From: Synechococcales cyanobacterium M55_K2018_004
GTDB lineage: Bacteria > Cyanobacteriota > Cyanobacteriia > Elainellales > Elainellaceae
Assembly: GCA_015295905.1 (NCBI GenBank)
Contig: DVEB01000345.1
Coordinates: 1 to 41,477, forward strand
Direction: 5' to 3'
DNA length: 41,477 nucleotides
Of the stretch, positions 1 to 8,134 are shown in pieces (the first letter of the stretch is position 1; every line of letters begins with the position of its first letter). A program made the position numbers and the translations under genes. Below the pieces are notes generated by a model. That model was given only the letters and a program-made list of their open reading frames with translations. It did not search any database and had not been told where the DNA came from.

Positions 1-39
1 CACCACGACAAACTGCTACTTTACAGACGGATTCCGTAT
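1..39 (+). mobile_element. MITE family B, partial copy at window edge (B1)
   Basis: The first 39 bases match the right-hand part of two other elements in this window (36250-36500 minus and 39214-39284 plus). They share the core ACTGCTACTTTA and the terminus ACGGATTCCGTAT. The left part lies outside the window. It sits 36 bases beyond the stop codon of the EF-G gene. Confidence 0.7.
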
Positions 40-75
40 CAATCGGGGACGCCGATAGGAGCCTGCGATAGGAAG

Positions 76-2136
76 TTACGGCCTCACTGCCATCGCCGCT
101 GATATGGGACGATAGGCGGCAAATTCCATCGAGAAGGTAGCCATACCCTGAGAGAGCGATCGCAGTTCCGTTGAGTAGCCAAACATCTCCGCCAGCGGCA
201 CCTCTGCAAAAATCATGGCAACGTCGTCTCGTGCCTCGGTGCCCAGTAACAACGCCCGTCGCGCCAGCAGTTTGCTCTGGATGCGCCCCACAAACTCGGC
301 AGGAGTCTCAACTTCGAGTTTCATGACCGGTTCCAAGAGCGTAGGATTGGCTTTGGCAAACGCCTCTTCAAATCCCTGCCGGGCAGCAAAGCGAAAGGCG
401 GCTTCGGTGGAGTCTTGCGGATGGAAACACCCCCCTGTGAGAATGACTTTCACACCAATGATGGGATACCCTTGCAACCATCCAGTCTTGAGCGCATCCC
501 GAAAGCCCTGTTCGCAGGCAGGCCAGAATTTTTTGGGAATGGTGTTTTCCTTAGGCATGGGGTTGGCGGGCAAATGGTGCTCTAGCACAAACGGGGCTTC
601 AGCGGGTTCAATCCGTCCAATGACTTGGGCAAACTGGCGAGAGTTGGCCGATTGTCGGGCAAATACGGCATCGAAATGGGCCAGTTGAGTCAGGGTCTCG
701 CGGTAGGCTACAGCAGGCTTGCCAACGTAAACGGCTGCATGGTATTCGCGCCGCATCCGCTCCAAATAAACCTCCAGATGTAACTCACCCATACCAGATA
801 GCAGCGTTTTGTTAGACTCGGGATCAGTGCTGACGTGCAGCGTCGGGTCTTCGCGCGTGAAGCGACGCAGGGCACGCTCCAAGCGTTCCACATCCGCTTG
901 GCTCTGGGGGGTAATGGCCAGGGTAAGCACGGGTTCTGGCACAGAGATGCCTTCTAACGAAACCTGCATCCCTACAGAACAGAGCGTATCGCCTGACGCA
1001 CAATCGATTCCCAGGAAGCCAACAATTTCACCCGCCGCTGCCTCAGAGAGTTCCTGGCGCTGATCGACCTCAATTCTGACGAGGCGATGGATGCGGACTG
1101 TTTTGCCCGTGCGGCTGTTGTAGAGGCGATCGCCCGCCTTTACCGTTCCTGCGTACAGACGAGTGTAAGTGAGTTGGCCAAATTCATCGTCAATTAGCTT
1201 AAAGGCCAAAGCAACCACAGGGTCACTAGGATTGGGTGCGATCGCCACCGTTTCATGGGTCTGGACATCGGTGGCAACAACTGCACCGCGATCGAGGGGA
1301 GAAGGCAGGTAACGGGCGATCGCATCCAACAAAGCTTGCACGCCCTTATTTTTGAAAGCAGACCCCATCAACACAGGCGTAAATTCCAGGCTCAACGTGC
1401 CTTGGCGAATTGTCTCCCAGATCATCTCACTGGGAATTGACGATCCATTCAACATTAATGTCATCAGTTCTTCTGAATGGATTGAGATTTGGTCTAACAA
1501 TTGCTCTCTGGCAGCTTGGGCCTCTGCTTGCAAAGACGCTGGAATGGGTCTACAGACCACAGTCTGCCCTTGGTCGCCTTCGTAGTAGTGCGCCTGCATC
1601 TCCACTAAGTCCACCACGCCTTGAAACTGGGCTTCCAGACCAATGGGGTATTGCAGCACGACAGGTGTCAGCCCTAATTTTTCACGCAACCCCTCAACCA
1701 CTCGCCCAGGGGAAGCACCCGCCCGATCCAGCTTGTTAATGAATGCAATACGAGGAACCCGATATCGCTTCATCTGACGGTCAACGGTGTAGGTCTGAGA
1801 CTGCACCCCGGCAACCCCACAGAGCACCAGCACAGCCCCATCCAAAACCCGTAGCGATCGCTCCACTTCAATCGTGAAATCAACGTGACCGGGGGTATCA
1901 ATCAAGTTAATTTGGGTGTCTTTCCAGAAGCACGTGACCGCCGCAGACGTAATCGTAATTCCCTTCTCCTTCTCCAGTTCCATGTAATCCATCGTGGCAC
2001 CATGACCGTCACCTCCGACCTCTTCAATTTTGTGGATCTTCCCGGTGTAATAAAGAATGCGCTCAGAGAGGGTCGTTTTCCCTGCATCAATATGCGCAGA
2101 GATGCCGATGTTCCGGATGGACGATTGAGCGGTCAT
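76..2136 (-). CDS. Elongation factor G paralogue (EF-G-like translational GTPase)
   Basis: A ribosome-dependent translational GTPase of the EF-G family, about 686 aa, cytoplasmic. With the start at the Met before TAQSS, the G1 motif AHIDAGKT is at residues 14-21, G3 DTPGH at 80-84 and G4 NKLD at 134-137; EF-G domains II to V follow (e.g. GMGELHLEV, and GYPIIGVKV in domain IV). The frame is open 11 codons further up to 2169, but that extension does not look like EF-G, so the internal Met is preferred. The switch I region ([15 protein letters not shown], about 42-55) differs from the cyanobacterial housekeeping type and resembles the mitochondrial EFG1/spdEFG1 branch (recognised from memory). 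No rpsL, rpsG or tuf lies next to it, so it is probably a second copy rather than the str-operon fusA. It is divergent from the host-attachment family gene. Confidence 0.93.
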   Translation of the reverse strand: MTAQSSIRNIGISAHIDAGKTTLSERILYYTGKIHKIEEVGGDGHGATMDYMELEKEKGITITSAAVTCFWKDTQINLIDTPGHVDFTIEVERSLRVLDGAVLVLCGVAGVQSQTYTVDRQMKRYRVPRIAFINKLDRAGASPGRVVEGLREKLGLTPVVLQYPIGLEAQFQGVVDLVEMQAHYYEGDQGQTVVCRPIPASLQAEAQAAREQLLDQISIHSEELMTLMLNGSSIPSEMIWETIRQGTLSLEFTPVLMGSAFKNKGVQALLDAIARYLPSPLDRGAVVATDVQTHETVAIAPNPSDPVVALAFKLIDDEFGQLTYTRLYAGTVKAGDRLYNSRTGKTVRIHRLVRIEVDQRQELSEAAAGEIVGFLGIDCASGDTLCSVGMQVSLEGISVPEPVLTLAITPQSQADVERLERALRRFTREDPTLHVSTDPESNKTLLSGMGELHLEVYLERMRREYHAAVYVGKPAVAYRETLTQLAHFDAVFARQSANSRQFAQVIGRIEPAEAPFVLEHHLPANPMPKENTIPKKFWPACEQGFRDALKTGWLQGYPIIGVKVILTGGCFHPQDSTEAAFRFAARQGFEEAFAKANPTLLEPVMKLEVETPAEFVGRIQSKLLARRALLLGTEARDDVAMIFAEVPLAEMFGYSTELRSLSQGMATFSMEFAAYRPISAAMAVRP

Positions 2137-2351
2137 AGGAATCTGCCCCCAAACGACACAGAGCAACAAAACTTAAACAATCGAAAAATTTATGGAAGTG
2201 CGCAGTGATATTTCCGTTGTTTATCAAACTATCGTTGATTGTTATACTGCTTCATATAAACTCAAATATTTTTAAGCTTTATGCGAGAGTGACAGAGTAT
2301 ACAATAAAACGATCTAAGCTAAAAGTATTCAGAGTTATCTGGATGAATACT

Positions 2352-2849
2352 ATGAACCAATATCTCGTTGCGGTCATTGATAGTACCAGAGCACGGTTTT
2401 TGACCCTGGAACCTGCTGAAATTCCTGGCGTCGAAGCAGGGCCAAACTTGGTGGAACATGAAGCAATGTTAAGCCCGACCGGAGATTTACAAGGTCAAGA
2501 TTTGTGGTCAACGACGAAAACCGGCAGTAATCGCAGTGCAGGTGCTCAGACTCATGCCTACGACGACCATCGAGCACGTCATGAGGTTGAGTTTGAACGT
2601 CGATTTGCCAACAGCATTGCTAGCCACCTCAACACCCTGATCCAGCGCTTCCAAACACCACACCTCATCTTGGTGGCAGAACCCCAAATTCTAGGATTGA
2701 TGCGAGAGGCGATCGCTGCCACACTCCCCCGCAACGTGAAAGTCAGTGAGCTGGCTAAAGACCTCTGTCAGTTCAAACCCCACGAACTGCACGAATATCT
2801 TGCCAATAAAAATTTGCTGCCAGCAAAGCGTCCTGGATCCTTTGTGTAG
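2352..2849 (+). CDS. Host-attachment family protein (PF10116-like, eRF1-domain-like)
   Basis: About 165 aa. The N-terminus MNQYLVAVIDSTRARF is characteristic of proteins annotated as required for attachment to host cells; that annotation comes from one Agrobacterium study and is probably not the general role. The middle (ARHEVEFERRFANSIASHLN, then a strand-helix LILVAEPQILGLMREAI) is the conserved core, with an RNaseH/eRF1-domain-2-like pattern. From established knowledge, related bacterial and archaeal families (baeRFs) have been proposed to act like release factors in ribosome rescue. I see no GGQ motif. The frame is open back to 2205, but the upstream residues are AT-rich and unlike the family; ATG at 2343 is the alternative start. 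It is transcribed away from the EF-G paralogue, with about 215 bases between the starts. Confidence 0.85.
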   Translation: MNQYLVAVIDSTRARFLTLEPAEIPGVEAGPNLVEHEAMLSPTGDLQGQDLWSTTKTGSNRSAGAQTHAYDDHRARHEVEFERRFANSIASHLNTLIQRFQTPHLILVAEPQILGLMREAIAATLPRNVKVSELAKDLCQFKPHELHEYLANKNLLPAKRPGSFV

Positions 2850-2945
2850 GAACAATTGACATCAAGGGATAAGCATTGCCCATGCACGAATGCAATGGCA
2901 GGAAGGGCTGGAGAGATCACAAATCTGGCTGAAACCATCTAAAAA

Positions 2946-2970
2946 CAAAAGTGCGCTTCGCGCACTTTTG
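2946..2970 (+). terminator. Perfect hairpin downstream of host-attachment gene
   Basis: CAAAAGTGCGC and its exact complement form an 11-bp stem around a 3-base loop (TTC), about 100 bases after the stop at 2849. The A/T-rich stem base gives short U runs in either direction, so it could end transcription. It could equally be a small repeat element. Confidence 0.5.
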
Positions 2971-3009
2971 CTTCTCACTTTTGGAGCATTCTGTGCATAC
3001 CAGAAAATA

Positions 3010-3040
3010 GGATGGTCGCACCTTGCAGGTGCAACCATCC
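3010..3040. repeat. Inverted repeat upstream of tRNA-Ala
   Basis: GGATGGT and ACCATCC flank GCACCT/AGGTGC with one internal mismatch on each side and a 2-base turn, giving a hairpin of about 13 bp. There is no U run. It may be a second terminator-like structure or a small palindromic element between the host-attachment gene and the tRNA. Confidence 0.45.
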
Positions 3041-3130
3041 CACGTCTAGCGGGGTTGACGATCAACCGATACTGAATAGATAGCCGCCTGAGATGATAGC
3101 CTTGATACAATAGGCTATGTTCGGTAGTCT

Positions 3131-3203
3131 GGGGAGTTAGCTCAGTTGGTAGAGCGCTGCGATCGCACCGCAGAGGTCAGGGATTCGAGTTCCCTACTCT
3201 CCA
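3131..3203 (+). tRNA. tRNA-Ala(CGC)
   Basis: A complete 73-nt cloverleaf. Acceptor GGGGAGT pairs with ACTCTCC and includes G3-U70, the main alanine identity element. The anticodon stem CTGCG/CGCAG (3157-3161/3169-3173) holds loop ATCGCAC with anticodon CGC at 3164-3166. The T arm is AGGGA-TTCGAGT-TCCCT and the discriminator base is A73. The 3' CCA is not encoded. It reads GCG codons. The HIP1 octamer GCGATCGC occupies 3159-3166, so it spans part of the anticodon stem and the anticodon itself. Confidence 0.96.
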
Positions 3204-3626
3204 TTTCTAGAAATACTTCAAACCATTGAGCAGCACGGAATATAATCATCCTTGCAGCTTTGTAAGTGTTCGCAAGCAGGAAATTATGCCAGCTTGATCT
3301 TTACGTTCGACCACAGGCGTGCAGGATTAGGAGGGTATACTTACCCGGACAACGCTTCCTTTCAATTTAGGGAGGCAAGAGAGCCGGACTATAGGAAGTA
3401 TAGGAAGTATCAAATCAACAAGAAATGGTCTGCCCACTACGAGGATGGCGGTTAAGGGGTATGATATAGCCCTTACACGAGGGCCGCATATAACAACCTA
3501 GCTGTGCGATGGCAGATAACCTCGAACTCCCGTCAATGACATCTATTCCATGAGCACTAACATGTTTACGCTAGCACGCACCGCAACCCTAGACCTAACT
3601 TTATGCGATCGCCTAACCGATGAAAC
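3204..3626. other. Gene-free stretch after tRNA-Ala
   Basis: About 420 bases without a convincing gene. A 67-codon open frame at 3252-3455 has no recognisable domain or Shine-Dalgarno sequence and is not called. A HIP1 site is at 3605-3612. I found no duplicated 3' end of the tRNA that would mark an attachment site. Confidence 0.5.
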
Positions 3627-4196
3627 TCATTTAAGAATCAGCAGTTCACTTAACTTGTGCTTCAAATCTGGCGATACCATTAGTGGCTTATAAACTTCAC
3701 CTTCATAAGCTTGCCAAACATAGCCTGGGCTGAAGGGTCGAAATACAGGAGCAGCTCCAAGCGATCGCCAAACTGTTTCAGCTAAGACTAAACCTGGAAA
3801 ACTGGGAACAGTCGTCTCTGAGATCAACTCATGATAGGTTCTAAACTCATCACCCTGAACCAATAACCCCATTTCCAGGTGCCTGCCCAACCCAGGAGCA
3901 GTTAAGTTGGCACTGCCCACATAGGCTGCTATTCCATCCGCTACACAGAATTTGGCATGGGAACCCAGGCGTTGGGCATCTGCCATGTTTTCCTTGGGTC
4001 GAAATAAACGTATGCGTCCCTGAGCGTTTTGGCTCAACCAAGTTATATCGAGGGTTTGTAAGCCTTGACCTGTACCCACTACATCAACATTAACACCTCT
4101 TTGCAGTGCTGCTTGTAGGGCATTGGCTAAGTGCAAGCTAGAATGGGATAGCCTTGCTTCAGGCAGTTGCATGACAAGAGTATATTTGGATACCAT
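3627..4196 (-). CDS. PLD-like (HKD) domain protein, apparently N-terminally truncated
   Basis: Up to 189 aa containing one phospholipase D-type active-site block: H80, K82, D87, then YVGSANLT at about 92-99 and a Glu at about 108. This fits a single-HKD nuclease or phospholipase-fold protein such as those found alone or in DISARM DrmC. The sequence starts abruptly with a helix like the one just before the HKD region (LANALQAALQRGVNVDVV), so the N-terminal part of a typical protein of this kind (about 80-100 aa) seems to be missing. The alternative start ATG at 4172 shares its bases with the ATG (4171) of the opposite-strand PIN gene. It is probably a remnant whose upstream half was replaced by the PIN module, though a short functional protein cannot be excluded. 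Confidence 0.7.
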   Translation of the reverse strand: MVSKYTLVMQLPEARLSHSSLHLANALQAALQRGVNVDVVGTGQGLQTLDITWLSQNAQGRIRLFRPKENMADAQRLGSHAKFCVADGIAAYVGSANLTAPGLGRHLEMGLLVQGDEFRTYHELISETTVPSFPGLVLAETVWRSLGAAPVFRPFSPGYVWQAYEGEVYKPLMVSPDLKHKLSELLILK

Positions 4197-4617
4197 CGCT
4201 TACAGTCGTCCATTCGATGATCAAGCCCAGCCCAAAATTTTCCTTGAAACTCAGGCTGCAGTCATCATCTTGCAAATGGTCGAAGCCAAGGCAGTTGAGT
4301 TAATCAGTTCCTCGGTTTTGGAATATGAGAATAGCCGTAATCCCTATCCTATTAAACAGGAGGCAATGAATCGATATCTCCAGTTAGCTGCATTAAGGCA
4401 GGAAGTTAGTGAAGTAATCCGCCAGCGAGCCGAGGAATTGGAAAAAAATGGATTAAAAGCAATTGATGCGCTGCATATTGCATGTGCTGAAGCAGCTAAA
4501 AGTGATTATTTCATTACCTGTGACAAGCGAGTAATCAATCGGTATTCCGGGTTAACGATGAAAGTTATCAATCCAGCCGACTTTGTTTTGGAGATGAGCA
4601 GCGATGATCCAGGTTAA
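4171..4617 (+). CDS. PIN-domain protein (putative toxin ribonuclease)
   Basis: About 148 aa. The N-terminus MTRVYLDTIAYSRPFDD carries the first PIN Asp (D7); later acidic positions lie in LISSSVLEYE and in the C-terminal block AIDALHIACAEAAKSDYFITCD, the typical last PIN strand-helix region with Asp residues. PIN proteins of this size are Mg-dependent RNases, often VapC-like toxins. An upstream in-frame ATG at 4123 would add residues unlike a PIN start, so 4171 is preferred. The gene overlaps the next gene by 14 bases (4604-4617), suggesting translational coupling, and overlaps the start of the PLD gene on the other strand. Base composition is more AT-rich than the flanking housekeeping genes, consistent with acquired DNA. 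Confidence 0.82.
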   Translation: MTRVYLDTIAYSRPFDDQAQPKIFLETQAAVIILQMVEAKAVELISSSVLEYENSRNPYPIKQEAMNRYLQLAALRQEVSEVIRQRAEELEKNGLKAIDALHIACAEAAKSDYFITCDKRVINRYSGLTMKVINPADFVLEMSSDDPG

Positions 4618-4831
4618 GAGTGAGCAACAAATTTTACAAGAAGGGTTTCAGATTTTGCTAGCGAATATGGAAGCGTCGGCTGTTGCTCGGTTTTGGGCAG
4701 CGTGTAATATTGGCAAAGGGGACTACTTGAAACTCAAAGATCAGCTTTTTGCTCAAGAATCAGTAGGCAGCTTGTACTCCAAGATTGTGGAATTTCAGGC
4801 ATCAAAACAGGAAACCTACCATAGCCTCTGA
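4604..4831 (+). CDS. Small conserved-looking protein coupled to PIN gene (candidate antitoxin)
   Basis: 75 aa, starting inside the PIN gene (ATG at 4604, PIN stop at 4615-4617). The pattern EGFQILLANMEASAVARFWAAC followed by GDYLKLKDQLF resembles small proteins often seen beside PIN genes in cyanobacteria (helical, with a conserved 'DY..' segment). No AbrB, RHH, HTH or Phd/YefM DNA-binding motif is visible. If it is an antitoxin, the order (toxin first) is reversed relative to most VapBC pairs. The function is inferred from position only. Confidence 0.6.
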   Translation: MIQVKSEQQILQEGFQILLANMEASAVARFWAACNIGKGDYLKLKDQLFAQESVGSLYSKIVEFQASKQETYHSL

Positions 4832-5056
4832 AGATGACGGGGTTAAGTGAATCTTGAAAACTTTCCCTGTGTTCATCTCTAGCTACTGGGAATTAGACAG
4901 AATTACCCGGCGTTGCTGAATAGCGGGAGGAATCAAGCGGGCGTTGCGACATTCCCAAATCTCAGGTAGTGAAGTAACAAGCGGATTGAATGTCTCAGCA
5001 TTTCCTCTGATTTGGAATAGCACAATGTTTTGCGATTCTCGAATTCGCGTTATCTT
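4832..5056. other. Intergenic stretch with fragment of repeat terminus
   Basis: No gene is visible. Bases around 4913-4924 (GCGTTGCTGAAT) resemble the terminus of the family E repeats at 9030 and 33070, so this may be decayed repeat DNA. Confidence 0.35.
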
Positions 5057-5117
5057 TATGGCGCTACATGCTCATGATGTAAAAAGCTTTGTCCTAACCT
5101 AGGGGTGTAACGCTATA
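5057..5117 (-). mobile_element. MITE family D, short copy (D4)
   Basis: A 61-bp element with termini TATGGCGCTACATGC and (reverse complement of the right end) TATAGCGTTACACCC. Its interior (CTCATGATGTAAA ... GTCCTAACCTAGG) matches the reverse complement of D1 at 35980-36083, but lacks the long central hairpin of D1. It ends 24 bases before the ATG of the ITPase gene, so it probably overlaps that gene's promoter. Confidence 0.7.
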
Positions 5118-5141
5118 CAAGTCAGATTTCAGACGGTGGAA

Positions 5142-5681
5142 ATGGAGAATTTCTTGTTTGTCACCCACTCGCGGCATAAAGTGGCAGAAGCAGAGCGAGT
5201 TTTAGGACGAAGACTGATGCACCATCGGTTAGATCTACCGGAACTGCAATCCGTGGATGTGGAAGAGGTTGCCATTCACAAGGTGAAGTATGCCCATGAA
5301 GTGCTGAAACGTCCGGTGATGGTGGATGACACAGGGCTGTATATCGATGCCTGGAGGGGGCTGCCGGGAGCGCTAGTGAAGTGGTTTGTGCAGCGGGTGG
5401 GGGATGAAGGACTCTGTGAAATGATGCAGTGCTTTTCCGTTCGTAGTGCACGGGCGAAGACGGTGGTGGCCACCTACGATGGCACGCTGCATACGTTCGT
5501 TGGCACGGTGGAGGGCGTGATTGCTCAGGTGCCAACTGGCTGGAACGGGTATAGCTGGGAGACCATCTTTATTCCCGATACGAGCGACCGCACCTATGCT
5601 GAAATGTCACGCGATGAAAAAGAACGTCACTCCATGCGCCGCAAAGCCTTGGAGGAAATGCTGCGCTATTACGGACGGTGA
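5142..5681 (+). CDS. Non-canonical purine NTP pyrophosphatase, RdgB/HAM1 (ITPase) family
   Basis: About 179 aa, the usual size of house-cleaning pyrophosphatases that hydrolyse ITP, dITP and XTP to monophosphates. Family landmarks: N-terminal FLFVTHSRHKVAEAE (normally T-x-N-x-x-K), VDDTGLYIDAWRGLPGALVKWF (about 61-82, ITPA-like), GTVEGVIAQVPTG, then WETIFIPD, TYAEMSRDEKERHSMRRKAL. Several substrate-contact positions differ from the textbook pattern: Asn to Ser in the first motif, FGWD to YSWE, and SHR to SMR. GTG at 5136 in the same frame is an alternative start. It is a single gene, with MITE D4 directly upstream. Confidence 0.88.
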   Translation: MENFLFVTHSRHKVAEAERVLGRRLMHHRLDLPELQSVDVEEVAIHKVKYAHEVLKRPVMVDDTGLYIDAWRGLPGALVKWFVQRVGDEGLCEMMQCFSVRSARAKTVVATYDGTLHTFVGTVEGVIAQVPTGWNGYSWETIFIPDTSDRTYAEMSRDEKERHSMRRKALEEMLRYYGR

Positions 5682-5785
5682 GGCGTGATCGAGCGTTCTC
5701 GCTCCACCCTGTTTCCATTTTGGTGACGCCGTAGTGCAGAGACGATCGCCCAGTTTCAATGGGGAGTAGTGAGACGTGAATTAAT

Positions 5786-8110
5786 ATGCAAACACGAACA
5801 GCAACAATGTCTTCTGGTGCTCATCATTCCCGCTGTCAGCAATTAGGACTGAAGCGGGTTGCTGGTGCGGTGGGATTGGCTTTGTGGTTGGGGACGATGC
5901 CACCGGGATGGGCACAGACATCCCTGCCTGCACCCGTGAACTGTGTGCAAGAAAGAAACCAGCTTGCAGAAAACCGCGTGCGCGATTTGCTCAGTTTGAC
6001 CCAGCAGCATTTAGAACGAGGCAGAACTGCTCAGGCCGCAGCCACACTGCAACGTGCCTTGGTGGCCCTACGTCAGGTGCCTGACGTTGCCACCCGTCGC
6101 ACGCTGCTTAACACCCTCTCCCCCGGCCCAGAGACAGCGGATGACCTGTTGCGCCTAGTGGTGAGCCGTAGCAGCACCCAAGCAGTGCCCCCCGTGTTGA
6201 CCGAAATGTTGGCAACCGTGCGAGGACTGGGAAGCGGCTACCGCCTGACACAGGTGCAGCAGTTTACCGCGATCGCCCGTCACTACACCCAGATCGGCAA
6301 CCCTGCTGCGGCGCTCCAAGCCTTGCAAGAAGCTCTGGAGGCCAGCCGCACGGTGCGTGGTGAAGACGCCCAGGCCAATGCATTATTGCTCATCATCGAG
6401 ACAGCGATCGACACCCGCCAGAATGCCTTCGCCCTGCCCTTACTACCCTCTGCCCGACAAAGCATTGCCGCTATCCCCAATCTCCCTGCCGACAAGCAGG
6501 GACTCTTGTTATCACGACTAGCGATCGCTCAGGCCAAACTCCTCCAGCTTGATGCTGCCACCCAGACTTGGCAGCAGGTGCGATCGCCCGCCTACGCTCG
6601 GGGCATGGCAGCCCAGGCGCTTGTCCGCGCCTACCTGCAACAACAGAATGCCACAACAGCCCTCCGCATTGCCGAGACTGTAACACCGGACGACGCCAAA
6701 GCTCGCACCTTTGCTGAAATCGGCAGTTGGTATGCCAGTCAGGGCATGGATGACCCGGCGATCGCACAGTTTACTCGCGCCCTTCAAATTGCCCGCCCGC
6801 TCACCGACGACGAGTTTACTCTAATGGAGGTGGGGATGCGCTACGCGGCCCATTTCCCGGCACGGACCGCCGCCATCGCCGCTTCCCTACGAGATCCCGA
6901 AAAACGAGCAACAGTCTACGGTCAGGTCGCCCTCGGCTACTTTGCCCAACAGCAGTTCTCTCAGGCAACGGCGGCCAATCAGCAAGCGATCGCAGCCATG
7001 CGGCAGATGGCCAATGACTGGGGCGCCTTGGAAGCCAGTGAGGGCATGGAACGGGCGATCGCAGCCCAGGCTTACGAACTGGCGATTCAACTCGCGGAGG
7101 CAAAAGTCTCTAACCAGTTTCCGGCAATTCAAAATGAGCTGCTCATCAAAATTGCCCAGCAAACAGCAGCACGGCACCAGTTTGACTTGGCCCTGCGGGC
7201 CGTGCAAGCGATTCCAGCGATCTATCCTGACCAGCGAGTGCAAGCATTACAGGCGATCGCCGCCACCTATGTGCGGGCCAATCAAACCCAGACAGCCCTA
7301 CAACTGGTCGAACAACTCCCCGCCACTGCTAGGGTGCAGCGGGTGCGGTTGCAGGGGGCAATCGCCCATCTCCTCTGGCAGGGGGGCAATCCAGCGGCAA
7401 ACCAGGTATTTGAGCGAGCTTTGCAACAAGCCCGGGCCATTCCCGCCCCCGCAGATCAGGTGCGGGCCCTAGGCAACCTGGCCTACACCGCCAGTATTAG
7501 CCGTCAAACCGCTTACGTTAACCAAACCCTTGCCCTTGCCCAGCAGACCACCCAAACCATCCAGAATCCCCAGCAAAATGCTGCTGCGCTCACTAGCCTC
7601 ACCTTTTCTCTGATTTCCGCTGGGGAATACGAAAAGGCTGTCCAGCTTGCCCGCACCATACGCAGCCAGAACGAGCGCAATGCCCAGTTATTTGCCTTGG
7701 GCGATCGCGCCATTGCTGCCGGCAGTTACACCGCTACCCTGCAGGCCCTCGATGCCATGACCGTGCCCCAGAACCGCGCCAGACTCTTGCTCAACCTAGT
7801 GCGTCAGACCGTTGTGATGGGCAATCCTCAGTTGGCAACTACTCTGCTCAACCGGGCCGTCAGCATCGCTCGCACCATTCCCGACCCCGAACGCCGGGTT
7901 GAAACCTTTGTCCGGGACTACGACCCCCAGGGCAACCCCATCACGACCCTAGAGATTGAAGACGAGTTTGACCGGTCGAGTGTGCTAGAGGCGATCGCCC
8001 TCCACTACGCCGAACTGGGCCAACCCGCCGCTGCCCTACAGACCGCTGGCTTGATCCAAGACCGCACCATGCGAGATCGGTTAATTGAGCGGATCCGCTG
8101 TGTCCGGTAA
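5786..8110 (+). CDS. Exported TPR-like helical-repeat protein
   Basis: 774 aa. Residues 1-44 look like a signal peptide: a basic region, then a hydrophobic stretch (VAGAVGLALWLG) and a cleavage site near GWAQT. The rest is almost entirely alpha-helical, with degenerate TPR-like repeats of about 35-40 residues (for example ARTFAEIGSWYASQG, TVYGQVALGYFAQQQ, ALTSLTFSLISAGEYEKA) and high Ala/Gln content. It probably works in the periplasm or on the inner face of the outer membrane as a protein-interaction scaffold. It ends 24 bases before the response regulator gene, so the two are likely co-transcribed. An internal ATG at codon 8 is an alternative start. No enzyme domain is seen. Confidence 0.85.
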   Translation: MQTRTATMSSGAHHSRCQQLGLKRVAGAVGLALWLGTMPPGWAQTSLPAPVNCVQERNQLAENRVRDLLSLTQQHLERGRTAQAAATLQRALVALRQVPDVATRRTLLNTLSPGPETADDLLRLVVSRSSTQAVPPVLTEMLATVRGLGSGYRLTQVQQFTAIARHYTQIGNPAAALQALQEALEASRTVRGEDAQANALLLIIETAIDTRQNAFALPLLPSARQSIAAIPNLPADKQGLLLSRLAIAQAKLLQLDAATQTWQQVRSPAYARGMAAQALVRAYLQQQNATTALRIAETVTPDDAKARTFAEIGSWYASQGMDDPAIAQFTRALQIARPLTDDEFTLMEVGMRYAAHFPARTAAIAASLRDPEKRATVYGQVALGYFAQQQFSQATAANQQAIAAMRQMANDWGALEASEGMERAIAAQAYELAIQLAEAKVSNQFPAIQNELLIKIAQQTAARHQFDLALRAVQAIPAIYPDQRVQALQAIAATYVRANQTQTALQLVEQLPATARVQRVRLQGAIAHLLWQGGNPAANQVFERALQQARAIPAPADQVRALGNLAYTASISRQTAYVNQTLALAQQTTQTIQNPQQNAAALTSLTFSLISAGEYEKAVQLARTIRSQNERNAQLFALGDRAIAAGSYTATLQALDAMTVPQNRARLLLNLVRQTVVMGNPQLATTLLNRAVSIARTIPDPERRVETFVRDYDPQGNPITTLEIEDEFDRSSVLEAIALHYAELGQPAAALQTAGLIQDRTMRDRLIERIRCVR

Positions 8111-8134
8111 GAACTTGGCGCTAAAATAAGCCCC

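Noticed and set aside
215-688. Long open frame antisense to the EF-G gene
   Set aside because: It lies wholly inside the EF-G paralogue and has no recognisable protein features; codon structure follows the real gene.
3252-3455. 67-codon frame after tRNA-Ala
   Set aside because: No domain, no ribosome site and composition like intergenic DNA.
3627-4196. DISARM defence system
   Set aside because: Only a DrmC-like PLD fragment is present; no helicase, DUF1998 protein or methyltransferase is nearby.
3131-5140. Integrated element using tRNA-Ala as attachment site
   Set aside because: No integrase and no duplicated tRNA 3' end were found; only position and base composition hint at it.
6942-7472. 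176-codon overlapping frame inside the exported repeat protein gene
   Set aside because: A second frame of a GC-rich repetitive coding sequence; Pro/Arg/Ser-rich shadow without features.
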